Assembly: GCA_946480565.1 (NCBI GenBank)
Contig: CAMLKR010000102.1
Span: 1 to 8,083 of the forward strand
Length of the DNA: 8,083 bases
Direction of reading: 5' to 3'
From: an uncultured Arenimonas sp.
GTDB taxonomy: Bacteria; Pseudomonadota; Gammaproteobacteria; Xanthomonadales; Xanthomonadaceae
Made by a program: the position numbers and the translations under genes. Under the pieces are notes generated by a model. The model made no database searches. It was not told the DNA's origin and saw only the letters and a list, made by a program, of their open reading frames with translations. Shown piece by piece: positions 1-5,628 of the stretch (position 1 is the first letter of the stretch; each line of letters opens with the position of its first letter).

Positions 1-209
1 CGCGGCGCGCCGAAGCTGACCACCACGTCGTCGATGAAACCATTGGTGTTGCCGCTGGCGAAGACGTTGATGTCGCCCAGCTGGGTGTCGACGAAAGCGT
101 CGCCGGTGCGCGGGCTGAAGCCGAACACGAAGCTGTCGACCAAGGCCTGGGCGCCGGCCGAGAAGGCCAGGCCAAGGGTGAGCACGAGTCCGGCGATCTT
201 CTTTTTCAT
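1..209 (-). CDS. Exported protein of unknown function, N-terminal part only
   Basis: The gene starts at an ATG (209-207) and leaves the window at position 1 after 69 complete codons, with no stop in frame. The start has an AGGA about six bases upstream. The protein opens with a Sec signal peptide: three lysines at residues 2-4, a hydrophobic core at about 6-17, and a probable signal peptidase I site after Ala-Gln-Ala at residues 20-22. The mature part that can be seen is polar and rich in Asp, Gly, Phe and Val (for example TGDAFVDTQLGDINVF at about 35-50), so it is probably a periplasmic or secreted protein. I see no lipobox and do not recognise the family. It lies 67 bases downstream of the NlpE-like gene on the same strand, but a -10-like box in that gap suggests it may have its own promoter. 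Confidence 0.75.
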   Translation of the reverse strand, partial: MKKKIAGLVLTLGLAFSAGAQALVDSFVFGFSPRTGDAFVDTQLGDINVFASGNTNGFIDDVVVSFGAP

Positions 210-238
210 CGGGTGTCCTGGGTCCGGGGAACGCGGCG

Positions 239-244
239 ATTCTG
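239..244 (-). promoter_or_regulatory. Candidate -10 box for the left-edge exported protein
   Basis: On the minus strand the hexamer CAGAAT lies 29 bases before the ATG at 209. A weak TTCGAC (264-269) sits 19 bases further upstream as a possible -35. The spacer is long and neither hexamer is strong. The main support is that the distance to the start codon matches that of similar boxes before other genes in this window. Confidence 0.22.
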
Positions 245-276
245 CACCGGATCGATGAACCGCGTCGAAACCCGGG

Positions 277-750
277 TCACAGCCGCTGCAGGCGGTAGCC
301 CAGGCCGTCGCCGAAGCTGCGGCCGGGACCTTCCAGCATTTCCAGGCCCCCGTCGGGCTGGATCCAGAACCAGCGGCTGGCCGGCCCGTCCGGGTCCAGG
401 CGGTAGACCGGGGTGTCCACGCCCTCCAGCGCCACGGTTTCTTCGGTCCATGCACCTTCCTGCACGAAGGCGTTGTCGCCCTCGACGCCCAGGTAGGTTT
501 CCTCCAGCAGGTAGCGGCGGGCGCCGTCTTCGCCGCGCAGCACCAGGCGGGTCTGGATGCCGTCGCAGTCGGCGCAGGGCAGCACGCCCAGCCACGTGCG
601 CTCGAAGTCCTCGGCCAGGGCCGGGGCGTCGCCGCGGTCGGCGCGCGCCTGGGCGGGCGGGTCTTGCGCCGGCTCGCGACCGCAGCCGGCCAGGGCGGCG
701 GCCAGCAGGAACGGCAGGGCGATCATCCGGAGGGTTCGCGGCAGGCGCAT
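277..750 (-). CDS. NlpE N-terminal-domain lipoprotein (copper resistance/envelope stress type)
   Basis: A 157-residue lipoprotein. It has a signal peptide with lipobox LAGC, which puts the lipidated cysteine at residue 23. A low-complexity Ala/Pro/Asp linker (about 28-48) follows, then an NlpE N-terminal domain (about 52-157). The domain is recognised by LGVLPCADCDGI at about 54-65, which contains the CxxC pair Cys59/Cys62 typical of NlpE. In E. coli, NlpE is an outer membrane lipoprotein that signals surface contact or lipoprotein-sorting stress to CpxA and is linked to copper tolerance. Whether this homologue does so is inference. It lacks the second, OB-fold domain of E. coli NlpE (about 236 residues). 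The ATG at 750 was chosen because GGAG lies six bases upstream and it gives a normal signal peptide; in-frame ATGs at 762 and 776 would lengthen the N-terminus. It is divergent from tonB. Confidence 0.88.
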   Translation of the reverse strand: MRLPRTLRMIALPFLLAAALAGCGREPAQDPPAQARADRGDAPALAEDFERTWLGVLPCADCDGIQTRLVLRGEDGARRYLLEETYLGVEGDNAFVQEGAWTEETVALEGVDTPVYRLDPDGPASRWFWIQPDGGLEMLEGPGRSFGDGLGYRLQRL

Positions 751-772
751 CGTCGTCTCCATCGGGGCGTCC

Positions 773-778
773 ATCCTA
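773..778 (-). promoter_or_regulatory. Candidate -10 box (TAGGAT) for the NlpE-like gene
   Basis: The minus strand reads TAGGATGG here, 22 bases before the chosen ATG at 750. No convincing -35 hexamer is visible 16-18 bases upstream. The same octamer precedes the DUF4197 gene. If this is the -10 element, transcription would start downstream of the in-frame ATG at 776, which argues for the shorter protein. Confidence 0.3.
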
Positions 779-792
779 GCCCGGGAGTGTTT

Positions 793-817
793 GGACCGCA
801 GGCGGGCGCCGCGGTTC
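793..817 (+). repeat. Small inverted repeat in the nlpE-like/tonB divergent region
   Basis: Arms GGACCGC (793-799) and GCGGTTC (811-817) pair over 7 bp, including one G-U. An inner GGC/GCC adds 3 bp after a bulged A800, leaving a 4-base loop. It lies just upstream of the candidate nlpE-side -10 box, where an operator would be expected. GC-rich DNA gives such structures by chance, so function is uncertain. Confidence 0.25.
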
Positions 818-874
818 CGCCGTGCAACCCCGTTTCCGGCACCGGGACGTTGAAAGGCCTGCGACCCCAAGCCC

Positions 875-882
875 AGGAGGTG
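875..882 (+). promoter_or_regulatory. Strong Shine-Dalgarno sequence for tonB
   Basis: AGGAGGTG is a near-perfect match to the anti-Shine-Dalgarno, with six bases between AGGAGG and the ATG at 887. It is the strongest ribosome binding site in the window and fixes the tonB start. Confidence 0.8.
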
Positions 883-886
883 TTCC

Positions 887-1546
887 ATGGTCCGCAGCCT
901 GCCCCATCCGTCCGTCTTCGCCGAGGTCGACGCCAAGCGCATCGCCGGCAACACCGTCGTCGTGCTGGTGCACGCCCTGGTCTTCGCCGCGCTGATGGCG
1001 CCCTCGAACTGGGAGCCGCCGACACCCGCGCCGCGCACCGAGGTGGTGGTGCCGCTGCTGACGCCGCCGCGCCCGCTGCCGCCGGTGGTGCCGCCTCCGC
1101 CGCAGCCCCCGGTGCAGCAGCCGCGGGTGGCGCCGACGCCGGTGCCGACGCCGCGCGTCGACCCCACGCCGGTGGTCGACACCGCCCCCGTGATGGACAT
1201 CGGCACCGAGATCGCCCTGCCCAGCGACGACGCCGGCCCGGTGGTGGACACCTTCGAGCCCGGCCCGCCGCAGCTCGAGACCCTGGCCTACGACGTGTCG
1301 CCCGCGCCGCGCTACCCGCGCCAGGCCCTGCGCAGCGGCGCCGAAGGCACCGTGCTGCTGAAGGTGCTGGTGGACGAACAGGGCCGGCCGCAGGACGTGG
1401 CGATCGAGCGCAGCAGCGGCCACCGCCTGCTCGACCAGGCCGCGCGCGACCAGGTGCTGGCGCGCTGGCGCTTCCATCCGGCCACGCGCGAAGGCCGCGC
1501 CATCGCCGCCTATGCCCTGGTGCCGATCGCGTTCACCTTGCCCTGA
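887..1546 (+). CDS. tonB: Energy transducer TonB
   Basis: A 219-residue TonB with the full family layout. A short cytoplasmic N-terminus precedes one transmembrane helix (about 20-38). A periplasmic Pro/Val-rich spacer (about 43-128) contains a run of prolines near 61-75 and Thr-Pro repeats at 82-95. A C-terminal TonB domain (about 136-219) shows PRYPRQALRSGAEGTVLLKV and WRFHPA. TonB couples the proton motive force, through ExbB and ExbD, to TonB-dependent outer membrane receptors for iron, cobalamin and glycans. The helix keeps a histidine (His29) where E. coli TonB has the functional His20, but the serine four residues before it is valine. No exbB or exbD lies in the window, so this may be one of several TonB paralogues. 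The ATG has an excellent Shine-Dalgarno. I see no clear Fur box upstream. Confidence 0.93.
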   Translation: MVRSLPHPSVFAEVDAKRIAGNTVVVLVHALVFAALMAPSNWEPPTPAPRTEVVVPLLTPPRPLPPVVPPPPQPPVQQPRVAPTPVPTPRVDPTPVVDTAPVMDIGTEIALPSDDAGPVVDTFEPGPPQLETLAYDVSPAPRYPRQALRSGAEGTVLLKVLVDEQGRPQDVAIERSSGHRLLDQAARDQVLARWRFHPATREGRAIAAYALVPIAFTLP

Positions 1547-1553
1547 GGGGGGC

Positions 1554-1606
1554 GTGCCGCGCGCCGTCGGACCGGGAATCACGCCGGTTCGACGGTGCGG
1601 CGGCAC
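1554..1606 (+). repeat. Long inverted repeat/stem-loop between tonB and the mipA-like gene (possible tonB terminator)
   Basis: Bases 1554-1575 pair with 1584-1606 as a 22-bp stem: 20 Watson-Crick pairs, two G-U pairs (1563/1596 and 1570/1589) and a single bulged G at 1599. The stem closes an 8-base loop, GAATCACG (1576-1583). It begins seven bases after the tonB stop. There is no T-tract after either arm on either strand, so it is not a classical intrinsic terminator. It could end tonB transcription by another route, protect the 3' end of the tonB message, or act as DNA. The right arm overlaps the candidate -10 box of the next gene. Confidence 0.6.
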
Positions 1607-1609
1607 AAT
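1604..1609 (+). promoter_or_regulatory. Candidate -10 box (CACAAT) for the mipA-like gene
   Basis: CACAAT followed by GGGGGCC lies 29 bases before the ATG at 1639. Its first three bases belong to the right arm of the preceding inverted repeat, so folding or protein binding there could affect this promoter. No good -35 hexamer is visible. Confidence 0.28.
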
Positions 1610-1638
1610 GGGGGCCCCTCGCCCCCAAGGCCGCCACC

Positions 1639-2382
1639 ATGCGCACCCTCCTGCTTCCGCTCGCCCTGCTCTGCGCCGCCCAAGCCGCGCAGGCCCAGGA
1701 AGGCCCGCCGCGCTGGACCTTCGGCGTCATCGCCGCCGACCGCGACGCGCCCTATCGCGGCCTGGACGAAGACCTGCTGGTGGTGCCCCTGGTGCGCTTC
1801 GAGGGCGAACGCTTCTATGTGCGCGGCCTGCGCGCCGGCTGGCGGCTGGTCGACAGGCCCGGCTACGAACTGGCCGTAATCGGCCAGGCCCGCCTGGACG
1901 GCTACGACGCCAAGGATTCGCCCTTCCTCGCCGGCATGTCCGACCGCCGCGCCTCGCTGGACCTGGGCATCGCCTCGACCTGGAGCTCGAAGAAGCTCGG
2001 CGCGCTGGAGCTCTCGGCCGCTGCCGACGCGCTCGACCGCAGCGGCGGCGCCGAGCTGGCCGCGTCCTGGAACCTGCTGTTCCGTGCCGGCCGCTGGACC
2101 GTGGTGCCGGGCGCGTCGCTGCGCTGGCAGAGCGAAGACCTGGTGGACTACTACTACGGCGTGCGCGCCAGTGAAGCCACGCTGGCGCGGCCCGCCTATG
2201 CCGGCGACGCGGCGCTGACCCCGGACGTGTCCGTGCTGGCCACCCTGCCCTTCGCGAAGCGCTGGACCTTCTTCGTGCGCGCCAGCCACGCCTGGCTGCC
2301 GTCCGAAATCAGCGACAGCCCGATCGTCGACGGCGACAGCAACACGGCGGTCTTCCTCGGCCTGGGTTATTCGCCGGACTGA
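1639..2382 (+). CDS. MipA/OmpV-family outer membrane protein
   Basis: A 247-residue exported protein. It has a signal peptide with a Leu-rich core (about 3-12) and probable cleavage after Ala-Gln-Ala at 17-19. The mature part alternates short amphipathic strands as in an outer membrane barrel. Family-type segments include APYRGLDEDLLVVPLVRFEG (about 37-56), YYYGVRASEA (171-180), which matches the Y-Y-G-V of MipA/OmpV proteins, and LGLGYSPD at the end. E. coli MipA is reported to scaffold MltA and PBP1B; other members are linked to osmotic or antimicrobial responses, and the role here is unknown. The ATG at 1639 was chosen because the signal peptide starts there; the frame is open much further upstream only through GC bias, and the ribosome binding site is weak. 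The C-terminus has Ser-Pro-Asp after the last tyrosine instead of a terminal Phe. The 3' end overlaps the convergent GGDEF gene by 16 bases. Confidence 0.85.
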   Translation: MRTLLLPLALLCAAQAAQAQEGPPRWTFGVIAADRDAPYRGLDEDLLVVPLVRFEGERFYVRGLRAGWRLVDRPGYELAVIGQARLDGYDAKDSPFLAGMSDRRASLDLGIASTWSSKKLGALELSAAADALDRSGGAELAASWNLLFRAGRWTVVPGASLRWQSEDLVDYYYGVRASEATLARPAYAGDAALTPDVSVLATLPFAKRWTFFVRASHAWLPSEISDSPIVDGDSNTAVFLGLGYSPD

Positions 2383-3767
2383 GGCGGCGCGGCCAGGGCG
2401 CGGTCGCGCCCGGCCTGCTTGGCGGCGTACAGCGCGGCGTCGGCGCGCGCCACCAGCGTTCCCGCGCTTTCGCCAGGCATCGATTCCGCCACGCCCACGC
2501 TTGCCGTGACCGCGCGGAACGGCCATTCGCTGCAGCGGATGTCGTCCACGATGCGTTCGGCCACGCCCAGGGCGTGTTCGCGGCGCGTGCCGGGCAGCAG
2601 CACCGCGAACTCCTCGCCGCCGTAGCGGGTGGCGATATCGCCCGGCCGCAGCGCCAGCGGCAGCAGGCGCCCGGTCTGGCGCAGCGCCTCGTCGCCGGCC
2701 AGGTGGCCGAAGCTGTCGTTGTAGGTCTTGAAGTGGTCCAGGTCGATCAGCAGCAGCGAAAACGTGGCGCCCTCGTCGCTTCGGCGCTGCAGCAGCCGCG
2801 CCAGCGCACCATCGAAGGAGCGCCGGTTGCCCAGCCCGGTCAGGGCGTCGGTGAGCGCGCTGTCGCGCAGCTGGTCGGCGCGTCGGCGCTGGCGCTCCAC
2901 CCGGTCCAGCAGCGCGCTGGCCCACCAGATCATCGTTGCCACTGCGGCGCCGGAGGACACCGCCAGCAGGGTGATGGTCGCGCCCTCCGACAGCAGATCG
3001 GCCGCGCGCAGCAACTGCGCCAGGTAGCTCAGCAGCGCCGGGATCAGCAGCGCCGGCAGCAGGGTGCGGCGCGCCAGTTCACCGCCGAAGCTGTCGGCCG
3101 ACAGCACGCGGATCAGCCCCTGCTCGGGCCGCGAGGCCAGCCAGCCCAGGCCCATCAGCAGCAGCAGCACGGCGGTGTGGACCGAGATCGGGTTGAAGGG
3201 CGCCTCGCGGGTGCCGGTGCCCATCGCGTAGCCGTAGGCGCTGAGCGCGAACAGGCCGATCACCACCAGGCCCAGGGCCAGCGCCTGGCCGACCCAGACC
3301 CGCGACATCGATCGCGCCTCCAGGCCACGCCAACCCAGCAGCACGAAGGACAGCGCGCTGATCTGCGATATGCGGCCGGGCACGCTGCCCTCGGCACGCG
3401 CGGCCGGATCGTCGAACAGCAGGGTGTCCAGCCCGGTGGCGATGCCGCTGCCGTATTCCAGCAGCACCGTGCAGCCCAGCAGCAGCACCGCCACCGACAG
3501 GCCCGCCGACACGGCTCCGGCACCGGGCCGCTCCGACAGGCTGGCGACCAGGGCGACGCCCGACAGCAGCAGTCCCATCGCCGTGTTGGCCTTCATCACG
3601 GCGTGTCCGGGCACTACGGTCTTCAGCAGCTCGATGTCCAGGCTCCAGCCGACCAGGGCGGCGGCGGCCACGAACACCGTGGCCAGCCCGCTGAACCGGG
3701 CGAAATGCCGCAGCGCGACCGCCAGCCGCGGCACTACCTGAGGGGCGTAGGCGTCCGTCAAAGCCAC
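2367..3767 (-). CDS. Membrane-bound diguanylate cyclase (GGDEF)
   Basis: A 466-residue protein that makes cyclic di-GMP from two GTP. Residues about 25-284 hold seven or eight hydrophobic segments (near 25-43, 62-78, 86-104, 135-146, 157-180, 196-211, 236-252, 264-284). A charged linker (288-302) leads to a complete GGDEF domain (about 303-460). The domain shows DALTGLGNRR (307-316), the metal-binding DLDHFK (342-347), the active-site GGEEF (383-387) and an inhibitory RxxD site (Arg374-Asp377) exactly five residues before it. The enzyme should therefore be active and product-inhibited. There is no EAL domain. The sensor part carries W-x-L-D-I-x-x-L-K near 41-49 and M-K-A-N-T-A at 58-63; I know similar N-termini from sensor kinases but no ligand. 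The start is GTG at 3767, overlapping the dehydrogenase gene by 10 bases. No better-placed start is evident, although a TTG two codons later has better GGAG spacing. Confidence 0.93.
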   Translation of the reverse strand: MALTDAYAPQVVPRLAVALRHFARFSGLATVFVAAAALVGWSLDIELLKTVVPGHAVMKANTAMGLLLSGVALVASLSERPGAGAVSAGLSVAVLLLGCTVLLEYGSGIATGLDTLLFDDPAARAEGSVPGRISQISALSFVLLGWRGLEARSMSRVWVGQALALGLVVIGLFALSAYGYAMGTGTREAPFNPISVHTAVLLLLMGLGWLASRPEQGLIRVLSADSFGGELARRTLLPALLIPALLSYLAQLLRAADLLSEGATITLLAVSSGAAVATMIWWASALLDRVERQRRRADQLRDSALTDALTGLGNRRSFDGALARLLQRRSDEGATFSLLLIDLDHFKTYNDSFGHLAGDEALRQTGRLLPLALRPGDIATRYGGEEFAVLLPGTRREHALGVAERIVDDIRCSEWPFRAVTASVGVAESMPGESAGTLVARADAALYAAKQAGRDRALAAPPQSGE

Positions 3768-5560
3768 TCCGGCCGGGTGTCGAGCGCGCAGCGGTCGAGC
3801 GCCTCGAGCAGGGCCGCCTCGTGTTCGACCGCCGGCAGTTCGTGCACGAAGAACCAGCGGCAGGCGGCGAGCTTGCCGGCGAGGTAGTTGCGCTCGTCCT
3901 CGCTGCGCGGCGCGACGCGCGACGCGGCCAGCGCCTGGCGCAGCCAGCTCCAGGCGATGGCGACATGACCGACCAGGGTGAGGTAGCGCGGCGCATTCGC
4001 CAGGGCCGCACGCGCCTCGCCGCCGGCGAGGGCCGCGCCCAGGCCGGCGCTGGTGCGCGCGACCAGGGCCGCATATTTCGCCAGCGCGGCGGCGTGTCCG
4101 GCCAGCGCCGGCACCGCGCCGGCCTCGGCGGCGGTGGCGGCGATCGCGCGCAGCAGGCCCTTGAGCGCCGCGCCGTTTTCCATCAGCGCCTTGCGGCCCA
4201 GCAGGTCCAGGGCCTGGATGCCGTTCGCGCCTTCATGGATGGGATTGAGCCGGTTGTCGCGCCAGTACTGTTCCACCGGGTATTCGCGCGTGTAGCCGTA
4301 GCCGCCGAGCACCTGGATGGCGAGGTCGTTCGCCTTCAGGCACCAATCGGCCGACCAGGCCTTGACCACCGGCGTCAGCAGCTCCAGCCGCAGGCGGGCG
4401 TCGTCGCGGCGCGCCGGGTCCGGGTCCTGCGCCTGCACGTCCACCAGGGTCGCGGCGTGCATCGCCAGGCCCAGGGCGCCTTCAGTCCAGACCTTCTGCT
4501 GCAGCAGCATGCGGCGCACGTCGGCGTGTTCGATGATCGGCACCGGCGGGCTGGCCGGATCCTTCTGGTCCGGCGGCCGGCCCTGCCGGCGCTCCCGCGC
4601 GTAGGCGGTGGAATAACGCGCGCCGGCGACGCCCAGCATCACCGCGCCGACGCCGACGCCGATGCGCGCCTCGTTCATCATGTGGAACATCTGCGCCAGG
4701 CCCTGGTGCGGCGCGCCGACCAGCTCGGCGAAACACTCGCCGCGCTCGCCGAACTTCAGGAAGGTGTTGACGATGCCGCGTTGGCCCAGCTTGTGGTTGA
4801 CGCCGGCCAGCTGCACGTCGTTGCGCGCGCCCGGGCTGCCGTCGTCATTGATCCGGAACTTCGGCACGATGAACAGGCTGATGCCCTTCACGCCCGGCGG
4901 TGCGTCCGGCAGCCGCGCCAGCACGAGATGGATGATGTTCTCGGACAGCTCGTGCTCGCCGCCGCTGATCCACATCTTGGCGCCGATGAGGCGGTAGCTG
5001 CCGTCGCCCGCGGGTTCGGCTCGGGTGCTGATGTCGCCCAGCGACGAGCCGGCCTGCGGCTCGCTCAGGCACATCGTGCCCAGGAAACGCCCCTGCACGA
5101 TCGGCGTGCGGTAGCGCGCGCACTGCTCCGGCGTGGCGTGCACCTTCAGCAGGTTGGCGACGCCGCGCGCCAGCAGCGCATACCCGGCAGTGGACACGTT
5201 GCAGGCCGCGAACATCGCGTCGCAGGCCAGGGCCACGGTGTAGGGCAGCTGCATGCCGCCCTCGTCGGCGTCGGTGAGCAGGGCCGGGAAGCCGGCCCCG
5301 GCATAGGCGTCCAGCGCCGTCTTGACCTCGGGCAGGATGCGCACGCGGCCGTCCTCGAAACGCGGTTCCTGCACGTCCGAGGCGCGGTTGTGGTTGGCGA
5401 AGGTGGCCAGCGCCAGCGCCTGCGCCGCGTCCAGCACCGCATTGAAGGTTTCGCGCGAGTGCGCGGCGAAACGCGGATACCGGCACAGGCCGTCGGCCTG
5501 CTCGACCTCGTTGAGCAGGAAGTCCAGGTCGCGGCGGTCGAAGGGTGCGGTGTCGGGCAT
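3758..5560 (-). CDS. Acyl-CoA dehydrogenase, DmdC-like long-form family
   Basis: A 600-residue FAD flavoenzyme that oxidises an acyl-CoA to the 2-enoyl-CoA and passes electrons to ETF. Domain order: short N-terminal acyl-CoA dehydrogenase motif (about 8-35), helical N-domain (40-155), middle beta domain (about 160-270) with the FAD/substrate motif CLSEPQAGSSLG (164-175) and KMWISGGEHE (195-204), helical C-domain (about 285-455), and an extra C-terminal domain (about 470-600). Glu443 in NPIHEGANGIQ is the expected catalytic base, and QVLGGYGYTREYP (416-428) is the usual FAD-contact segment. The length and extra domain match the class annotated as 3-methylmercaptopropionyl-CoA dehydrogenase (DmdC). 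Many members act on ordinary acyl-CoAs, so the substrate is open. The ATG at 5560 has only a weak AGG upstream. It lies 68 bases after the HAD gene and overlaps the GGDEF start, probably in one transcript. Confidence 0.93.
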   Translation of the reverse strand: MPDTAPFDRRDLDFLLNEVEQADGLCRYPRFAAHSRETFNAVLDAAQALALATFANHNRASDVQEPRFEDGRVRILPEVKTALDAYAGAGFPALLTDADEGGMQLPYTVALACDAMFAACNVSTAGYALLARGVANLLKVHATPEQCARYRTPIVQGRFLGTMCLSEPQAGSSLGDISTRAEPAGDGSYRLIGAKMWISGGEHELSENIIHLVLARLPDAPPGVKGISLFIVPKFRINDDGSPGARNDVQLAGVNHKLGQRGIVNTFLKFGERGECFAELVGAPHQGLAQMFHMMNEARIGVGVGAVMLGVAGARYSTAYARERRQGRPPDQKDPASPPVPIIEHADVRRMLLQQKVWTEGALGLAMHAATLVDVQAQDPDPARRDDARLRLELLTPVVKAWSADWCLKANDLAIQVLGGYGYTREYPVEQYWRDNRLNPIHEGANGIQALDLLGRKALMENGAALKGLLRAIAATAAEAGAVPALAGHAAALAKYAALVARTSAGLGAALAGGEARAALANAPRYLTLVGHVAIAWSWLRQALAASRVAPRSEDERNYLAGKLAACRWFFVHELPAVEHEAALLEALDRCALDTRPEWL

Positions 5561-5587
5561 GGCGCGGCCTGCGGAAGGGGCGGACCA

Positions 5588-5593
5588 AGCTTA
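5588..5593 (-). promoter_or_regulatory. Candidate -10 box (TAAGCT) for the acyl-CoA dehydrogenase gene
   Basis: The minus strand reads TAAGCT 27 bases before the ATG at 5560, the same distance as comparable boxes in this window. If real, the dehydrogenase and cyclase genes have their own promoter as well as any read-through from the HAD gene. The -35 region would fall at the edge of the 14-bp palindrome at 5602-5615. Confidence 0.3.
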
Positions 5594-5601
5594 GCAAGCG
5601 C

Positions 5602-5615
5602 GCGCCGGCCGGCGC
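5602..5615 (+). repeat. Perfect 14-bp palindrome in the HAD/acyl-CoA dehydrogenase gap
   Basis: GCGCCGGCCGGCGC is identical on both strands. It lies in the 68-base gap between the HAD stop and the dehydrogenase start, at the -35/spacer position of the candidate promoter. It could be an operator. It is all G and C, so chance in this composition is quite possible. Confidence 0.35.
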
Positions 5616-5628
5616 AGCGTCGCGGCCG

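Noticed and set aside
820..886. Possible Fur box or promoter directly before tonB
   Set aside because: No AT-rich Fur-like inverted repeat is present. TTGAAA at 850-855 has no matching partner at a usable distance, so neither a promoter nor an operator can be supported.
1020..1180. GC-rich repeat tract in tonB as a possible tandem repeat
   Set aside because: The Pro/Thr/Val codon repetition is imperfect and is the normal proline-rich periplasmic spacer of TonB.
751..1251. N-terminal extension of the NlpE-like frame over the tonB region
   Set aside because: It is antisense to tonB, Gly/Thr-rich and of low complexity. The lipoprotein signal peptide and ribosome binding site place the start at 750.
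776..1606. 276-codon minus-strand open frame antisense to tonB
   Set aside because: His/Arg/Gly-rich shadow of the tonB proline-rich region with no domain or plausible start signal.
1595..1606. Intrinsic terminator with T-tract after tonB
   Set aside because: The stem at 1554-1606 is strong, but AATGGGGG follows it and the opposite strand also lacks a T-run, so I list it as an inverted repeat with unknown function.
664..1638. Long N-terminal extension of the mipA-like frame through tonB
   Set aside because: The frame is open but the extra residues are Arg/Ala/Pro-rich and lie in a shifted frame of tonB. The signal peptide starts at 1639.
2574..3887. 437-codon open frame on the plus strand, antisense to the GGDEF gene
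   Set aside because: Very Gln/Arg/His/Ala-rich with no hydrophobic core. The minus strand holds a full cyclase with every catalytic motif. The open frame reflects codon bias.
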